Origin: Oceaniovalibus guishaninsula JLT2003
GTDB lineage: Bacteria; Pseudomonadota; Alphaproteobacteria; Rhodobacterales; Rhodobacteraceae
DNA: 64,000 nt
NCBI RefSeq assembly: GCF_000299575.1
Contig: NZ_AMGO01000011.1
Location: 62,001-126,000 of the forward strand
Direction of reading: 5' to 3'
The notes below the pieces were generated by a model. That model was given only the letters and a program-made list of their open reading frames with translations, did not search any database and had not been told where the DNA came from. How positions within the stretch are numbered: the stretch's first letter is position 1; each line of letters begins with the position of its first letter. Made by a program: the position numbers and the translations under genes. Shown in pieces: positions 43,658-53,181 of this stretch.

Positions 43658-44776
43658 ATGACCGCGCGGTTCATAGGATCCGAAATCTATCGCGGGTCCA
43701 GCTATGGCGGGTCGCACCCTCTGCGCATCCCGCGCGTCTCGACCGTCATGGATCTGGCGCGCGCCCTGGGATGGCTGCCACCCGACCGTTATCTGACGTC
43801 GCCGCGCGCCAAGCCCACGGCCCTCGCCGCCTGGCACGACCCGGCCTATCTGACCGCGCTTCAACAGGCCGAACGCCAAGGCGGCGTCGATCCGGCAAGC
43901 ACCGCGCGATTCGGATTGGGAACGGCCGCCAATCCCGTCTATCCCGAGGTCTTTCGCAGGCCGGCGACAGCGGCGGGCGGATCGCTGCTGGCCGCGCATC
44001 TGCTGCGCGACGGCGGAATCGTCCACAATCCTGGCGGCGGCACCCATCACGGCATGCCGGACCGCGCCAACGGATTCTGCTATCTCAACGATCCGGCACT
44101 GGCGATCCTCGCCTTCCGGCGTCAGGGCCTGTCCCGTATCGCCTATGTCGATATTGACGCCCATCACTGCGACGGGGTCGAACACGGTTTTGCCGACGAT
44201 CCCGATATCCTGTTGGTTTCGGTGCACGAGGAACGGCGCTGGCCCTTCACCGGCGCGCTGGAAGATCGCGGCGCGGGCAACGTCTGGAACATGCCGGTGC
44301 CGCGCGGTCTGAACGATACCGAAATGGCGTCGATCGCGCAGGCCCTCATCCTGCCCCGCGTACAGGCTTTCAGGCCAGAGGCGCTGATCGTGCAATGCGG
44401 GGCGGATGCCCTTCTGGAAGATCCGCTGTCGCGTCTCGCCTTGTCGAACCGGGCACACCTCGATCTGCTTCGCGATCTGATGCCGCTGGCACCGCGCCTG
44501 CTGGTCCTGGGCGGCGGCGGCTACAACCCCTGGAGCGTCGGGCGCCTGTGGACGGCCGTCTGGGGCCTGCTGAGCGGTGCCGACCTGCCCAATCGTTTGC
44601 CCGCACGGGCGCAGGCCGTGCTCGGCGCGCTCGACTGGCAGAAGGCGGGGCGCAGACAGATGCCCCAGCCTTACCTCACCCGGACCCTCCTCGACGAACC
44701 CCGCCCCGGCCCCGTTCGTGACGAGGTGACGGCGCGCCTCGACATCCTCGCCGCGCGCGCGGCGGTGTGGGTCTAG
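43658..44776 (+). CDS. histone deacetylase family protein (AcuC/HDAC class)
   Basis: The 372-aa protein has HDAC-fold motifs in order: GGGTHHGMPDRANGFCYLND, the zinc ligands in DIDAHHCDGVEHGF, CGADALLEDPL and the LGGGGYNPWSVGRLW loop. Bacterial members deacetylate acetyl-lysine, as AcuC does for acetyl-CoA synthetase, or acetylated polyamines. The target is not shown. I start at ATG 43658 (MTARFIGSEIYRG). It ends in a CTAG shared with the convergent ilvN. Confidence 0.92.
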   Translation: MTARFIGSEIYRGSSYGGSHPLRIPRVSTVMDLARALGWLPPDRYLTSPRAKPTALAAWHDPAYLTALQQAERQGGVDPASTARFGLGTAANPVYPEVFRRPATAAGGSLLAAHLLRDGGIVHNPGGGTHHGMPDRANGFCYLNDPALAILAFRRQGLSRIAYVDIDAHHCDGVEHGFADDPDILLVSVHEERRWPFTGALEDRGAGNVWNMPVPRGLNDTEMASIAQALILPRVQAFRPEALIVQCGADALLEDPLSRLALSNRAHLDLLRDLMPLAPRLLVLGGGGYNPWSVGRLWTAVWGLLSGADLPNRLPARAQAVLGALDWQKAGRRQMPQPYLTRTLLDEPRPGPVRDEVTARLDILAARAAVWV

Positions 44777-45339
44777 GACGCCGTTCCGCGCGACAGGGCG
44801 GCCACGCCGGTCCGCGCGACCTCGACCAGCCCGAGGGGACGCATGAGTTCGGCGAAGGCCTCCACCTTCTCGGGCGTTCCGGTGATCTCGAACACGAAGC
44901 TCGTCAACGTGCTGTCGACCACGTTGGCGCGGAAAATGTCCGCAAGACGCATCGCCTCGACCCGCTTGTCGCCCGTTCCCGCCACCTTGAACAACGCGAG
45001 TTCCCGCTCGACCGTGGCCCCCTCGACGGTCAGGTCGTGCACGTCGTGCACCGGCACGATCCGGCCGAGCTGCGCCTTGATCTGCTCGATGACGGCAGGC
45101 GTTCCGGTGGTGACGATGGTAATGCGGCTGGTATGGCCGGCCTTGTCGATCTCGGCCACGGTCAGGCTTTCGATGTTGTAGCCGCGCCCCGAAAACAGCC
45201 CGATCACCCGCGCCAGCACGCCCGCCTCGTTGTCGACGAGGACCGCCAGAGTATGCGTCTCGACGATATCGGAATGGGGGTCGCGCAGGTCGTAGGCCGA
45301 ATGGCTGGACGATCCGCGCTTCAACTTCAATTGAGACAT
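44773..45339 (-). CDS. ilvN: acetolactate synthase small (regulatory) subunit
   Basis: The 188-aa protein has the ACT domain (HTLAVLVDNEAGVLARVIGLFSGRGYNIESL) that binds valine for feedback control, and the C-terminal ALS_ss domain (DSTLTSFVFEITGTPEKVEAF). It activates the catalytic subunit encoded just upstream. I use ATG 45339 (MSQLKLKRGSS). The 62-bp gap from the large-subunit gene carries a hairpin and a dispersed repeat. Confidence 0.96.
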   Translation of the reverse strand: MSQLKLKRGSSSHSAYDLRDPHSDIVETHTLAVLVDNEAGVLARVIGLFSGRGYNIESLTVAEIDKAGHTSRITIVTTGTPAVIEQIKAQLGRIVPVHDVHDLTVEGATVERELALFKVAGTGDKRVEAMRLADIFRANVVDSTLTSFVFEITGTPEKVEAFAELMRPLGLVEVARTGVAALSRGTAS

Positions 45340-45348
45340 CCGGCCCTC

Positions 45349-45368
45349 TTCATCTTTCCGCAAATACC
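45349..45368 (-). repeat. dispersed intergenic 20-mer, copy 1
   Basis: On the minus strand this reads GGTATTTGCGGAAAGATGAA, in the gap between ilvI and ilvN and just downstream of the hairpin CCGGGGC-GCC-GCCCCGG. It differs from copy 2 (62350-62369) in one base. It resembles a string I recall as common between genes in Rhodobacterales. Confidence 0.6.
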
Positions 45369-45401
45369 TCGGGGTCCGGGGCGGCGCCCCGGTCCGTCGG
45401 T

Positions 45402-47156
45402 TCAGACCAGAACCGCGCCCACCGCCGTGACGCCGCCCTGCAACCCGGCATTAGCCAGCAGCATCTCGTTATGCGGCTTGCCCGAGGGGATCATCGGGAA
45501 ACAGTTCTCGTGCTTCTCGACCAGACAATCGAACAGGACCGGCCCGTCATGCGCGATCATCTCGCGGATGGCGTCGTCCAGATCGGCCGGGTCCGAACAT
45601 TTGATGCCCTTCGCGCCGAACGCTTCGGCCAGCTTGACGAAATCGGGCAGTGCCTCGGACCAGCTATGCGAATACCGCTCGCCGTGCAGCAGTTCCTGCC
45701 ATTGGCGCACCATGCCCAGTCGTTCGTTGTTGAGGATGAACTGCTTGACCGGCAGGCGATACTGAATCGCCGTGCCCAGCTCCTGCATGTTCATCAGCCA
45801 CGACGCCTCGCCCGCGACGTTGATGACCAGCGCGCCCGGATGCGCCATCTGCACGCCGATGCTGGCCGGATGGCCGTACCCCATCGTCCCCAGACCGCCC
45901 GAGGTCATCCAGCGGTTCGGTTCCTCGAAATCCAGATACTGCGCCGCCCACATCTGATGCTGCCCGACCTCGGTGCAGATATAGCGGTCGTGCCCACGGG
46001 TCAGCGCTTCCAGCCGCTTCATCGCATGCTGGGGCTTGATCGCCTTGTCGGACTGCCGGAACGCCAGGCAATCGACCTTGCGCCACTCGCCGATCTGCCC
46101 CCACCACTTCTTCAGGGCCGCCTTGTCGGTGCGCGATCCCATGCCGCGCCACACCTCCAGCAGGTCTTCCAGCACCGACGCGACATCGCCCACGATGGGC
46201 ATGTCGACATGGATCACCTTGTTGATGCTGCTGGGGTCGATGTCGATATGCGCCTTGCGCGACCGGGGGCTGAAATCCTCGACCCGTCCGGTGATGCGGT
46301 CGTCGAACCGCGCGCCGATATTGATCATCAGGTCGCAGCCATGCATGGCCAGATTGGCCTCGTAAAGTCCGTGCATGCCCAGCATTCCCAGCCATGCCTC
46401 GCCCGAGGCGGGATAGGCGCCCAGACCCATCAGCGTCGAGGTGACGGGAAATCCCGTCTCAGCCGCCAGCTCGCGCAGAAGCTGGCTGGCGCGCGGCCCC
46501 GAATTGATGACCCCCCCGCCGGTATAGAGGATCGGGCGCTTGGCCGTCTGCATCGCTTCGGCCAGCAGTGCAATCGTCTCGGGGTCGCCCTCGATGCGCG
46601 GGTTGTAGCGATGCGTCGGCGCACGGTCCTTGGGCTGGTAGGATCCGCTGGCGAACTGCACGTCCTTGGGAATATCGACCAGGACCGGGCCGGGCCGGCC
46701 GCTGACGGCTACATGAAACGCCTCGTGGATGGTGGCGGCCAGGCGGTCCGTCTCCTTCACCAGCCAGTTGTGCTTGGTGCAGGGGCGGGTGATGCCGACC
46801 GTGTCGGCTTCCTGGAAGGCATCGTTGCCGATCATGAAGGTCGGGACCTGGCCGGTCAGCACGACGATGGGAATGCTGTCCATCAGCGCATCCGTCAGCC
46901 CGGTTACGGCATTGGTGGCGCCGGGCCCGGACGTCACCAGACAGACGCCCGGCTTTCCGGTCGATCTGGCATAGCCCTCGGCTGCATGCACGGCGGCCTG
47001 TTCGTGACGCACCAGGACATGACGGATATCGTTCTGCTGAAAGATCTCGTCATAGATCGGCAGGACCGCGCCGCCGGGATAGCCGAAGACCACGTCGACG
47101 CCCTGATCCTTCAGCGCCTGCACCACCATCTGCGCCCCGGTCATCTGTCTGGTCAT
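45402..47156 (-). CDS. ilvI: acetolactate synthase large subunit
   Basis: The enzyme condenses pyruvate with pyruvate or 2-ketobutyrate, the first step of valine/leucine and isoleucine synthesis. The 584-aa protein has the catalytic Glu in RHEQAAVHAAEGYAR, an FAD-binding middle domain (MLGMHG) and the ThDP domain (LPVKQFILNNERLGMVRQWQ). The ThDP/Mg motif usually written GDG or GDA reads GEAS here (VAGEASWLMN), so Glu replaces the metal-binding Asp. I start at ATG 47156 (MTRQMTGAQM). ilvN follows after 62 bp. Confidence 0.96.
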   Translation of the reverse strand: MTRQMTGAQMVVQALKDQGVDVVFGYPGGAVLPIYDEIFQQNDIRHVLVRHEQAAVHAAEGYARSTGKPGVCLVTSGPGATNAVTGLTDALMDSIPIVVLTGQVPTFMIGNDAFQEADTVGITRPCTKHNWLVKETDRLAATIHEAFHVAVSGRPGPVLVDIPKDVQFASGSYQPKDRAPTHRYNPRIEGDPETIALLAEAMQTAKRPILYTGGGVINSGPRASQLLRELAAETGFPVTSTLMGLGAYPASGEAWLGMLGMHGLYEANLAMHGCDLMINIGARFDDRITGRVEDFSPRSRKAHIDIDPSSINKVIHVDMPIVGDVASVLEDLLEVWRGMGSRTDKAALKKWWGQIGEWRKVDCLAFRQSDKAIKPQHAMKRLEALTRGHDRYICTEVGQHQMWAAQYLDFEEPNRWMTSGGLGTMGYGHPASIGVQMAHPGALVINVAGEASWLMNMQELGTAIQYRLPVKQFILNNERLGMVRQWQELLHGERYSHSWSEALPDFVKLAEAFGAKGIKCSDPADLDDAIREMIAHDGPVLFDCLVEKHENCFPMIPSGKPHNEMLLANAGLQGGVTAVGAVLV

Positions 47157-47396
47157 CGTCCCGTCCTCATACACGAATGTGTCGCGATGAAGGCTCGTCG
47201 AAGGGCCTCTCACGCACGTTCGACGGTTATTCCGTAGACCGGGCGGGGTCAACCGACGTCATAGTGTTTTATATCTCTGGCATAAGCAGCAAGGAAACAT
47301 TATTGCGTGATCGCATTGATGCGACCTTGCGGCGCGCCCTGCCGGAACGAGTGTGCGGCAGGCGACGTTCGCTGATTGGCCAGAACGGAGGAACGA

Positions 47397-48425
47397 ATGG
47401 CGCGCAAGACCCGAGCCCGCATAACGCCCGGAGCGGCAGCCATCAGGGACGGATCCCGGCCCGCCCAAAACCCCAAGAACGCCGGTCGCGGACGCGGCGC
47501 GACGAGTCCAACCCAGATTCCCGCGAAGGGCTGGAAGGACATCGCCCTGCGCGTGAAGGACGAAATCACTCGTGACCGCGTCGGCCTGGTCGCGGCCGGC
47601 GTGGCGTTCTACGGCCTGTTGGCCATCTTTCCGGGCATCGCCGCCGTCATGGCCATCGCCGGTTTGATCGTCGATCCGCAAGAGGTCGTGGCGCAGATGG
47701 ACCAGTTGACGCAGATCCTGCCTGCGCAGGCGGCCGAGATCATCATCGGGCAGGCGCGCGACGTGGCTGCCGGCGGCGGCGGCGGGCTGGGGCTGGCGGC
47801 CATCGTCGGCATCCTGATCGCCATCTATTCGTCGTCCAAGGGCCTCGGCTCGCTCATGCAGGGCATGAACATCGCCTATGACGAAGAAGAAGACCGCGGG
47901 TTCGTCATGTATCAGGTGACGAAACTGGCCCTGACGCTGGGCGTCATCGTCGGCCTGCTTCTGGCCATCGCCGTGGCGGTGGGGTTGCCGCTGATCCTGT
48001 CGTTCCTGCCGCTTCAGAACTTCACCCAGACTGTCGTTCTGGTACTGCGCTGGCCGCTGCTGATGCTGATCGCGGCAACCGGGCTTGCCATCTCCTATCG
48101 TTACGGCCCGTCGCGCGACGCGCCGAAATGGCGCTGGATCACGCCGGGAGCGGGCATCGCCTGCATCCTGTGGGTCGTGGGCACGGGCGCCTTCGCGATC
48201 TATGTCCGCAACTTCGCCAACTACAACGAAACCTTCGGTGCGTTGGGCGGTGTCATCGTGCTGCTGATGTGGCTGTGGCTGTCGGCCTATATCGTCCTTC
48301 TGGGGGCCGAGATCGACAGCGAGATGGAAGCGCAGACGCGGCACGACAGCACGGTCGGGAAAAGCCAGCCGATGGGCCAGCGCGGGGCGGTCAAGGCCGA
48401 CAACCTGGGGCCGGCGACCGACTGA
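47397..48425 (+). CDS. YihY/UPF0761 family membrane protein
   Basis: The 342-aa protein has a basic Pro-rich N-terminal tail and six or so hydrophobic segments, with the family motif GVAFYGLLAIFPGIAAVMAIAGL and a late GALGGVIVLLMWLWLSAYIVLLGAE. It belongs to the YihY (once called RNase BN) family, now considered inner-membrane proteins of unknown transport role. GGAGGA precedes ATG 47397. It converges with the leucyl/arginyltransferase gene, 4 bp between the stops. Confidence 0.93.
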   Translation: MARKTRARITPGAAAIRDGSRPAQNPKNAGRGRGATSPTQIPAKGWKDIALRVKDEITRDRVGLVAAGVAFYGLLAIFPGIAAVMAIAGLIVDPQEVVAQMDQLTQILPAQAAEIIIGQARDVAAGGGGGLGLAAIVGILIAIYSSSKGLGSLMQGMNIAYDEEEDRGFVMYQVTKLALTLGVIVGLLLAIAVAVGLPLILSFLPLQNFTQTVVLVLRWPLLMLIAATGLAISYRYGPSRDAPKWRWITPGAGIACILWVVGTGAFAIYVRNFANYNETFGALGGVIVLLMWLWLSAYIVLLGAEIDSEMEAQTRHDSTVGKSQPMGQRGAVKADNLGPATD

Positions 48426-48429
48426 CGGC

Positions 48430-49257
48430 TCAGCCGCGCGCCACCGAATCGGGCAGGTCGATCCGCGCGACCTGTTCGGCAATCGGCTCGGCCGTCCGGG
48501 GCCGGCCGATTTCGGTTTGCGCGGCCGGGTCCCTCAACGCCCGCCATGCCCCGCCGACATAGATTTCCAGCGCGTCGAACTGAGCCTTGTATCCCATCTT
48601 GGCGCTGCCCGGCACCCAATAGCCCAGATAGACGAAGGGCAGCCCCGCCTCGCGCGCGATCTCGATGTGATCGAGGATGGCATGGGTGCCCAGCGAATCC
48701 CCGCGCCGGTCGGGATCGTAGAACGAATAGACCATGCTCAGCCCGTCATCGAGAAGGTCTGTCAGGCACACGGCAGCCAGATCTGTCCCGCCATCCCCAT
48801 CCCGCGCGGTATACTCGACGACCCGGCTGCGGATCGGCGTTTCCTCGATCATCGCGGCGAATTCGAAGATGTCCATATCGGCCATGCCCCCGTCGGCATG
48901 GCGGCTGTCCAGATAGCGGCGGAACAGCGCGAACTGATCCTCGGTGGCCCACGGCGCGCTGAACCGGCGCGTCAGCGGCGCGTTGCGGCGCATCACGCGC
49001 TTCTGGGTCCGGGAGGGCCGAAAGTCGGCGACGCGGATGCGGGCGGAAAGGCAGGATGCGCATTCCGCGCAGGCCGGACGATAGAGCACGTTCTGGCTTC
49101 GCCGGAATCCCTGCTTGCTCAGCGCGTCGTTCAGCAATTCCGCCGTATCGCCCTGCAGGGCGGTGAACAGCTTGCGCTCGGTCCGGCCGGCCAGATAGGG
49201 GCAGGGCTGGGCGGCGGTCACATAGAATTGCGGCGCGATCGGCAGGCTGTGTCGCAT
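48430..49257 (-). CDS. bpt: aspartate/glutamate leucyltransferase (Bpt/Ate)
   Basis: The 275-aa protein transfers Leu (or Arg in older names) to N-terminal acidic residues, marking proteins for the ClpS/ClpAP N-end-rule pathway. It has the family's [14 protein letters not shown] start, the [23 protein letters not shown] stretch and [19 protein letters not shown] near the end. Length fits the bacterial group. ATG 49257 is used; upstream codons lack homology. It follows the RDD gene on the same strand after 79 bp. Confidence 0.95.
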   Translation of the reverse strand: MRHSLPIAPQFYVTAAQPCPYLAGRTERKLFTALQGDTAELLNDALSKQGFRRSQNVLYRPACAECASCLSARIRVADFRPSRTQKRVMRRNAPLTRRFSAPWATEDQFALFRRYLDSRHADGGMADMDIFEFAAMIEETPIRSRVVEYTARDGDGGTDLAAVCLTDLLDDGLSMVYSFYDPDRRGDSLGTHAILDHIEIAREAGLPFVYLGYWVPGSAKMGYKAQFDALEIYVGGAWRALRDPAAQTEIGRPRTAEPIAEQVARIDLPDSVARG

Positions 49258-49336
49258 GGCTCCCCACGGCGTTCCCGGCAAAAGCCTAGCAACGCCGCCT
49301 GCGCCCGCCAAGCCCCCGCGCGCGGGGCCAGATCTG

Positions 49337-49795
49337 TCAGTCATCGGCAGCGCGATTGATCATCGCGGTGCCCAGTGCAAGATCGACCAGACCCTGCCCG
49401 CGCGGCGTGATCAGCATCAACGCGACAGAGATCAGCTGCGCCGGGAAGAACGCCATCGCGGCGGTATAGAGGGCGGTGTGCAGAAAGGCGGTGATCGGAT
49501 CCAGCCGCTGTCCGCGCAGATCGCGCAACTCGATCGACAGGGCCCGCATGCCCCATGTCGCCGAGCCTCGCGCCAGTGTCACCCAGCGATAGGCTATCCC
49601 GATCACCAGGAAGAACACCGGAAAGTAGAAGATCGCGGTGAACAGCGTCAGCGGCATCAGCACCAGCGACAACAGGGCGATCAGCGTGAAATCCAGCACC
49701 CATGCCAGAAGACGCTTGGTCGGCACGCTGTCATAGAAGGCGGCGTGCAGGGTCGGGTCGGGAAGGCCGATGGCGGTCATGGTCTTGTCCTGCAT
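49337..49795 (-). CDS. RDD family membrane protein
   Basis: The 152-aa protein has the RDD start ([22 protein letters not shown]), two or three hydrophobic segments and [20 protein letters not shown], the second RDD element. RDD proteins are small membrane proteins of mostly unknown role. ATG 49795 and ATG 49780 are both possible starts. It lies between DUF2852 and bpt on the same strand. Confidence 0.87.
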   Translation of the reverse strand: MQDKTMTAIGLPDPTLHAAFYDSVPTKRLLAWVLDFTLIALLSLVLMPLTLFTAIFYFPVFFLVIGIAYRWVTLARGSATWGMRALSIELRDLRGQRLDPITAFLHTALYTAAMAFFPAQLISVALMLITPRGQGLVDLALGTAMINRAADD

Positions 49796-49847
49796 GAATG
49801 GCGGCCCACCCTTCGGGGCAGGCCGGGTCGATATGGGAACGGAACGG

Positions 49848-50264
49848 TCAGGCGTCCACCGCTTCGTCGTCCTGACGCTGCGATTTGCGGGCACGGTCGC
49901 TCATGAACTGGTCGAACTCGGCCTTGTCCTTGGCGTCGCGCAGCCGTTCGAGGAAGGCCTGGAACGCGTCCTGTTCCTCCTCCAACCGCCGCAGGGTCTC
50001 GGCGCGGTAGGCATCGAAAGCCGAGTTGCCGGTCGAACGGGTCATGGCTAATCCGCTCCGGGCACGCATGCGGCATCCTTTCGACATCGAGAATTTCCTT
50101 CCCCAGAGCATGTAGGCCAGGATGGCCAGACCGACGGGCCAGAACAGGATGAAGCCCAGCACCATCGCGGCGATCCAGGCGCCCTTGCCTCGTTCGTCCA
50201 TCCAGCTTTCCGCGCGAACGAACCAGTTCGGCCGGGATTGCGGCAGATCGGCATAAGTGGTCAT
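49848..50264 (-). CDS. DUF2852 family membrane protein
   Basis: The 138-aa protein has one clear membrane segment (GAWIAAMVLGFILFWPVGLAILAYMLW) and a charged helical C-terminus (FDAYRAETLRRLEEEQDAFQAFLERLRDAK), the DUF2852 pattern of alphaproteobacteria. Function unknown. ATG 50264 lies 8 nt after an AAGGA site, and ATG 50270 is the alternative. It is divergent from glnE. Confidence 0.87.
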   Translation of the reverse strand: MTTYADLPQSRPNWFVRAESWMDERGKGAWIAAMVLGFILFWPVGLAILAYMLWGRKFSMSKGCRMRARSGLAMTRSTGNSAFDAYRAETLRRLEEEQDAFQAFLERLRDAKDKAEFDQFMSDRARKSQRQDDEAVDA

Positions 50265-50412
50265 CGTCATGGTCCTTCCCATGTTAAAGCGTTTCACATT
50301 TCCGAAATGGGTGCCGCCGGGTTTCCCGTCAAGCGGCATGTGAAAGTTATTTACATCAGGCGGGCGGTCGCGTGCGCTTGACCCTGCCAAGGGCCTAGTC
50401 TCACCCTGGTCC

Positions 50413-53181
50413 ATGACCTTCGCCGACCGCATCACCCGCCTGCCGCGTCCGCACGAACCCGACCGCGCAAAGGACGCCCTTGCATCCTGCCCGTCCATGC
50501 CGTCGCCGCTTGGCGACCTTCTAGTCGGCGCCGCGGGATCGTCGCCGCATCTGGCCGACCTGATCCGCCGCGAAGCGCAGTGGATAGCCGCAGCGCTTCA
50601 GGATGCGCCCGAGCGCGCGCTGCGATCCGCTCTGGACGATCTGCGCGCCGCCGACGACCGCGAACTGGCCGCCGCGCTGCGTCTGGCCAAGCGCCGGATC
50701 GGTCTGCTGACGGCCTTGGCCGACCTGGCAGGCGTCTGGCCGCTGAAGGATGTGACCGGCGCGCTGACCGGGTTGGCCGACCTTGCCGTCGCGCGCGCCG
50801 TCACGCGCGAGGTGGGGATCGAGATCGCACGCGGACGGTTGCCGGGGCAGGGACCGGACGACGTTGCCACGGCAGGGGGCCTGTTTGTGCTGGCCATGGG
50901 CAAGATGGGCGCGAATGAACTGAACTACTCGTCCGATATCGACCTCATCTGCCTTTTCGACGACGAGCGCTATGCGCCGGGCGACGTGGCGACGGTCCGC
51001 TCGGTCTTCGTCAAGGCGGTCCGGCGCGCGATGGCGCTGCTTAGCGATACGGGACCGGACGGGTATGTCTTTCGCACCGACCTGCGCCTGCGGCCCGATC
51101 CCGGCGTCACGCCCATCGTGATGAGCGCCTCCGGCGCGGAAAGCTATTACGAACAGCTGGGCCGCACATGGGAACGCGCCGCCCACATCAAGGCGCGGCC
51201 CTGCGCGGGCGACATTGCCGCCGGAATGGCCTATCTCGACCGCCTGCGGCCCTTCGTATGGCGGCGGCATCTGGATTTCGCCGCCATCCGCGACGCCCAC
51301 GACATGCGTTTGCGCATCCGCGACCATCGCGGGCTGCACGGCCCCCTGGTTCTTGAAGGGCACGACATGAAGCTGGGCCGGGGCGGCATCCGCGAGATCG
51401 AGTTTTTCACCCAGACGCGGCAGATCATCGCGGGCGGCCGCGATCCGTCGCTGCGTGTGTCGCAGACGGTCGCGGGGCTTGAACGGTTGCGGGATGCGGG
51501 CTGGATCGGCGCCGATACCTGCACGACGCTGATCGCGGATTACCGTGCCCATCGCGAGGTGGAGCACCGCCTTCAGATGATCGCCGATGCCCAGACCCAT
51601 GCGCTTCCGACCAATTCTGCCGGGTTCGAGCGTCTGGCCGCGCTGATGGGCACCGACACCCGGTTGCTGCGAGGCGAGGTCGGCGATCGCCTTGCACGGG
51701 TTGAGCGGCTTACCGAAAGCTTCTTCGCGCCTGACCGCCCTTCGGACGGGATGCCAGACCTCACCGACGAACAGCGCGCTGTCATCGCAAGGTGGCGCGC
51801 GCTGCCGCTGTTGCGGTCCGAACGGGCGCTCGACATCTTCGACCGCATCCTGCCCCGGATGATGACGGCGCTTCTGGCGACCCCGAGGCCCGACCAGGCC
51901 CTGATGGCCTTCGACGGCTTCCTTGCCGGTCTGCCCGCCGGCGTGCAGCTTTTCTCGCTGTTCGAGGCGAACCCGCACCTGACCGACCTCATCGCCGACA
52001 TTGCCGGCACGTCGCCGCAACTGGCGCAATATCTGGGCCGCAATTCCGCCGTTCTGGACGCGGTCATCGGCGGCAGCTTCTTCGACCCGTGGCGCGACGA
52101 CGATCACCTTGCCGCGCGGCTGGATCGGCGGATCGCCAAGGCCGCCGATTACGAGGCCCGGCTGGACGAAACGCGGCGCTGGCAGCGTGACTGGCACTTC
52201 CGCATCGGCGTCCACCACCTGCGCGGACTGATCGACGGCGCGCAGGCCTCCCATCAGTATGCCGCGCTGGCGCGGACGGTGCTGCAAGCGCTCTGGCCCA
52301 TGGTCGTGGCCGAGTTCGCCGCGCGCCACGGGCCGCCGCCGGGCCGGGGGGCCGCCGTGGTAGCCATGGGGTCGCTGGGGGCCGGGCGATTGACGGCGCG
52401 ATCCGACCTCGACCTCATCGTCGTCTACGATCCTGCCGACACCGAGGCGTCCGACGGGCGCAAGCCGCTGGCGGTGCGTCCCTATTACGCGCGTCTGACG
52501 CAGGCGCTGGTGACGGCGCTGTCGGCGCCCATGGCGGCGGGGCGGCTATACGAGGTCGATATGCGCCTGCGTCCCTCGGGCCAGCAGGGGCCGGTCGCCA
52601 CATCCCTGACATCGTTCGAGACCTATCAGCGCAACGATGCCTGGACATGGGAACATCTGGCCCTCACCCGCGCGCATCCCGTCGCGGGCGAGCCCCCGGT
52701 CATGGCAGAGATAGAGCGAATCCGAACCGCCATCCTGACCGCGCCGCACGACACGCTGAAGATCCGGCATGATTTGGCGGACATGCGCGCGCGCCTGCGA
52801 TCCGCCAAAGCCGCCGACGAGACTAAGTCCGGGCCGGGCCGATTGCAGGATATCGAACTTGCCGCAACGGCCCTGGGGCTGCTGACCGGCTGTCCCGCGC
52901 GCGCTGTAGCGGCCCAGCTTGCGGCGGGCCGACGGGACGGTCTGCTGACGCCATCCGAATACGGCGATTTGGTCGCGGCGCACGATCACCTGACCGCGAT
53001 CCGCATGGTCGAACGCCTGCTGGGTGCGGACAGTCTGGACCCCGAAAGCCTGGGGGCCGCCGGTCAGGCATTCCTGATGCGCGAGACGGCGACGGACGAT
53101 CCCGACACGCTTCGCGCCAGAACCGGCAGGCTTGTCCAGGCCGCCGCATCCGTTATCGACCGGCTTTTCCGCGACATCTAG
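50413..53181 (+). CDS. glnE: glutamine synthetase adenylyltransferase/deadenylase
   Basis: GlnE attaches and removes AMP on glutamine synthetase in response to PII signals. The 922-aa protein has two nucleotidyltransferase domains: the N-terminal deadenylase with MGKMGANELNYSSDIDL and the C-terminal adenylylase with GSLGAGRLTARSDLDLIV, each with the SDxD metal pair intact. Each is followed by a helical regulatory region. Length fits the family. It starts at ATG 50413 and ends in a CTAG shared with eda. Confidence 0.96.
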   Translation: MTFADRITRLPRPHEPDRAKDALASCPSMPSPLGDLLVGAAGSSPHLADLIRREAQWIAAALQDAPERALRSALDDLRAADDRELAAALRLAKRRIGLLTALADLAGVWPLKDVTGALTGLADLAVARAVTREVGIEIARGRLPGQGPDDVATAGGLFVLAMGKMGANELNYSSDIDLICLFDDERYAPGDVATVRSVFVKAVRRAMALLSDTGPDGYVFRTDLRLRPDPGVTPIVMSASGAESYYEQLGRTWERAAHIKARPCAGDIAAGMAYLDRLRPFVWRRHLDFAAIRDAHDMRLRIRDHRGLHGPLVLEGHDMKLGRGGIREIEFFTQTRQIIAGGRDPSLRVSQTVAGLERLRDAGWIGADTCTTLIADYRAHREVEHRLQMIADAQTHALPTNSAGFERLAALMGTDTRLLRGEVGDRLARVERLTESFFAPDRPSDGMPDLTDEQRAVIARWRALPLLRSERALDIFDRILPRMMTALLATPRPDQALMAFDGFLAGLPAGVQLFSLFEANPHLTDLIADIAGTSPQLAQYLGRNSAVLDAVIGGSFFDPWRDDDHLAARLDRRIAKAADYEARLDETRRWQRDWHFRIGVHHLRGLIDGAQASHQYAALARTVLQALWPMVVAEFAARHGPPPGRGAAVVAMGSLGAGRLTARSDLDLIVVYDPADTEASDGRKPLAVRPYYARLTQALVTALSAPMAAGRLYEVDMRLRPSGQQGPVATSLTSFETYQRNDAWTWEHLALTRAHPVAGEPPVMAEIERIRTAILTAPHDTLKIRHDLADMRARLRSAKAADETKSGPGRLQDIELAATALGLLTGCPARAVAAQLAAGRRDGLLTPSEYGDLVAAHDHLTAIRMVERLLGADSLDPESLGAAGQAFLMRETATDDPDTLRARTGRLVQAAASVIDRLFRDI

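Noticed and set aside
45471-47237. 588-codon plus-strand frame opposite ilvI
   Set aside because: Mirror of IlvI codon usage, no domain, no ribosome-binding site.
47157-47396. Possible attenuator leader peptide upstream of ilvI
   Set aside because: An 11-codon frame exists on the minus strand (MTSVDPARSTE) but has no run of Ile, Val or Leu codons, and no terminator hairpin follows.
49314-49327. CCCCGCGCGCGGGG palindrome between the RDD and bpt genes
   Set aside because: Simple GC-rich self-complementarity without a T run or other signal; expected by chance at this base composition.
50521-52329. 602-codon minus-strand frame inside glnE
   Set aside because: Antisense to both catalytic regions of GlnE; no recognisable protein.
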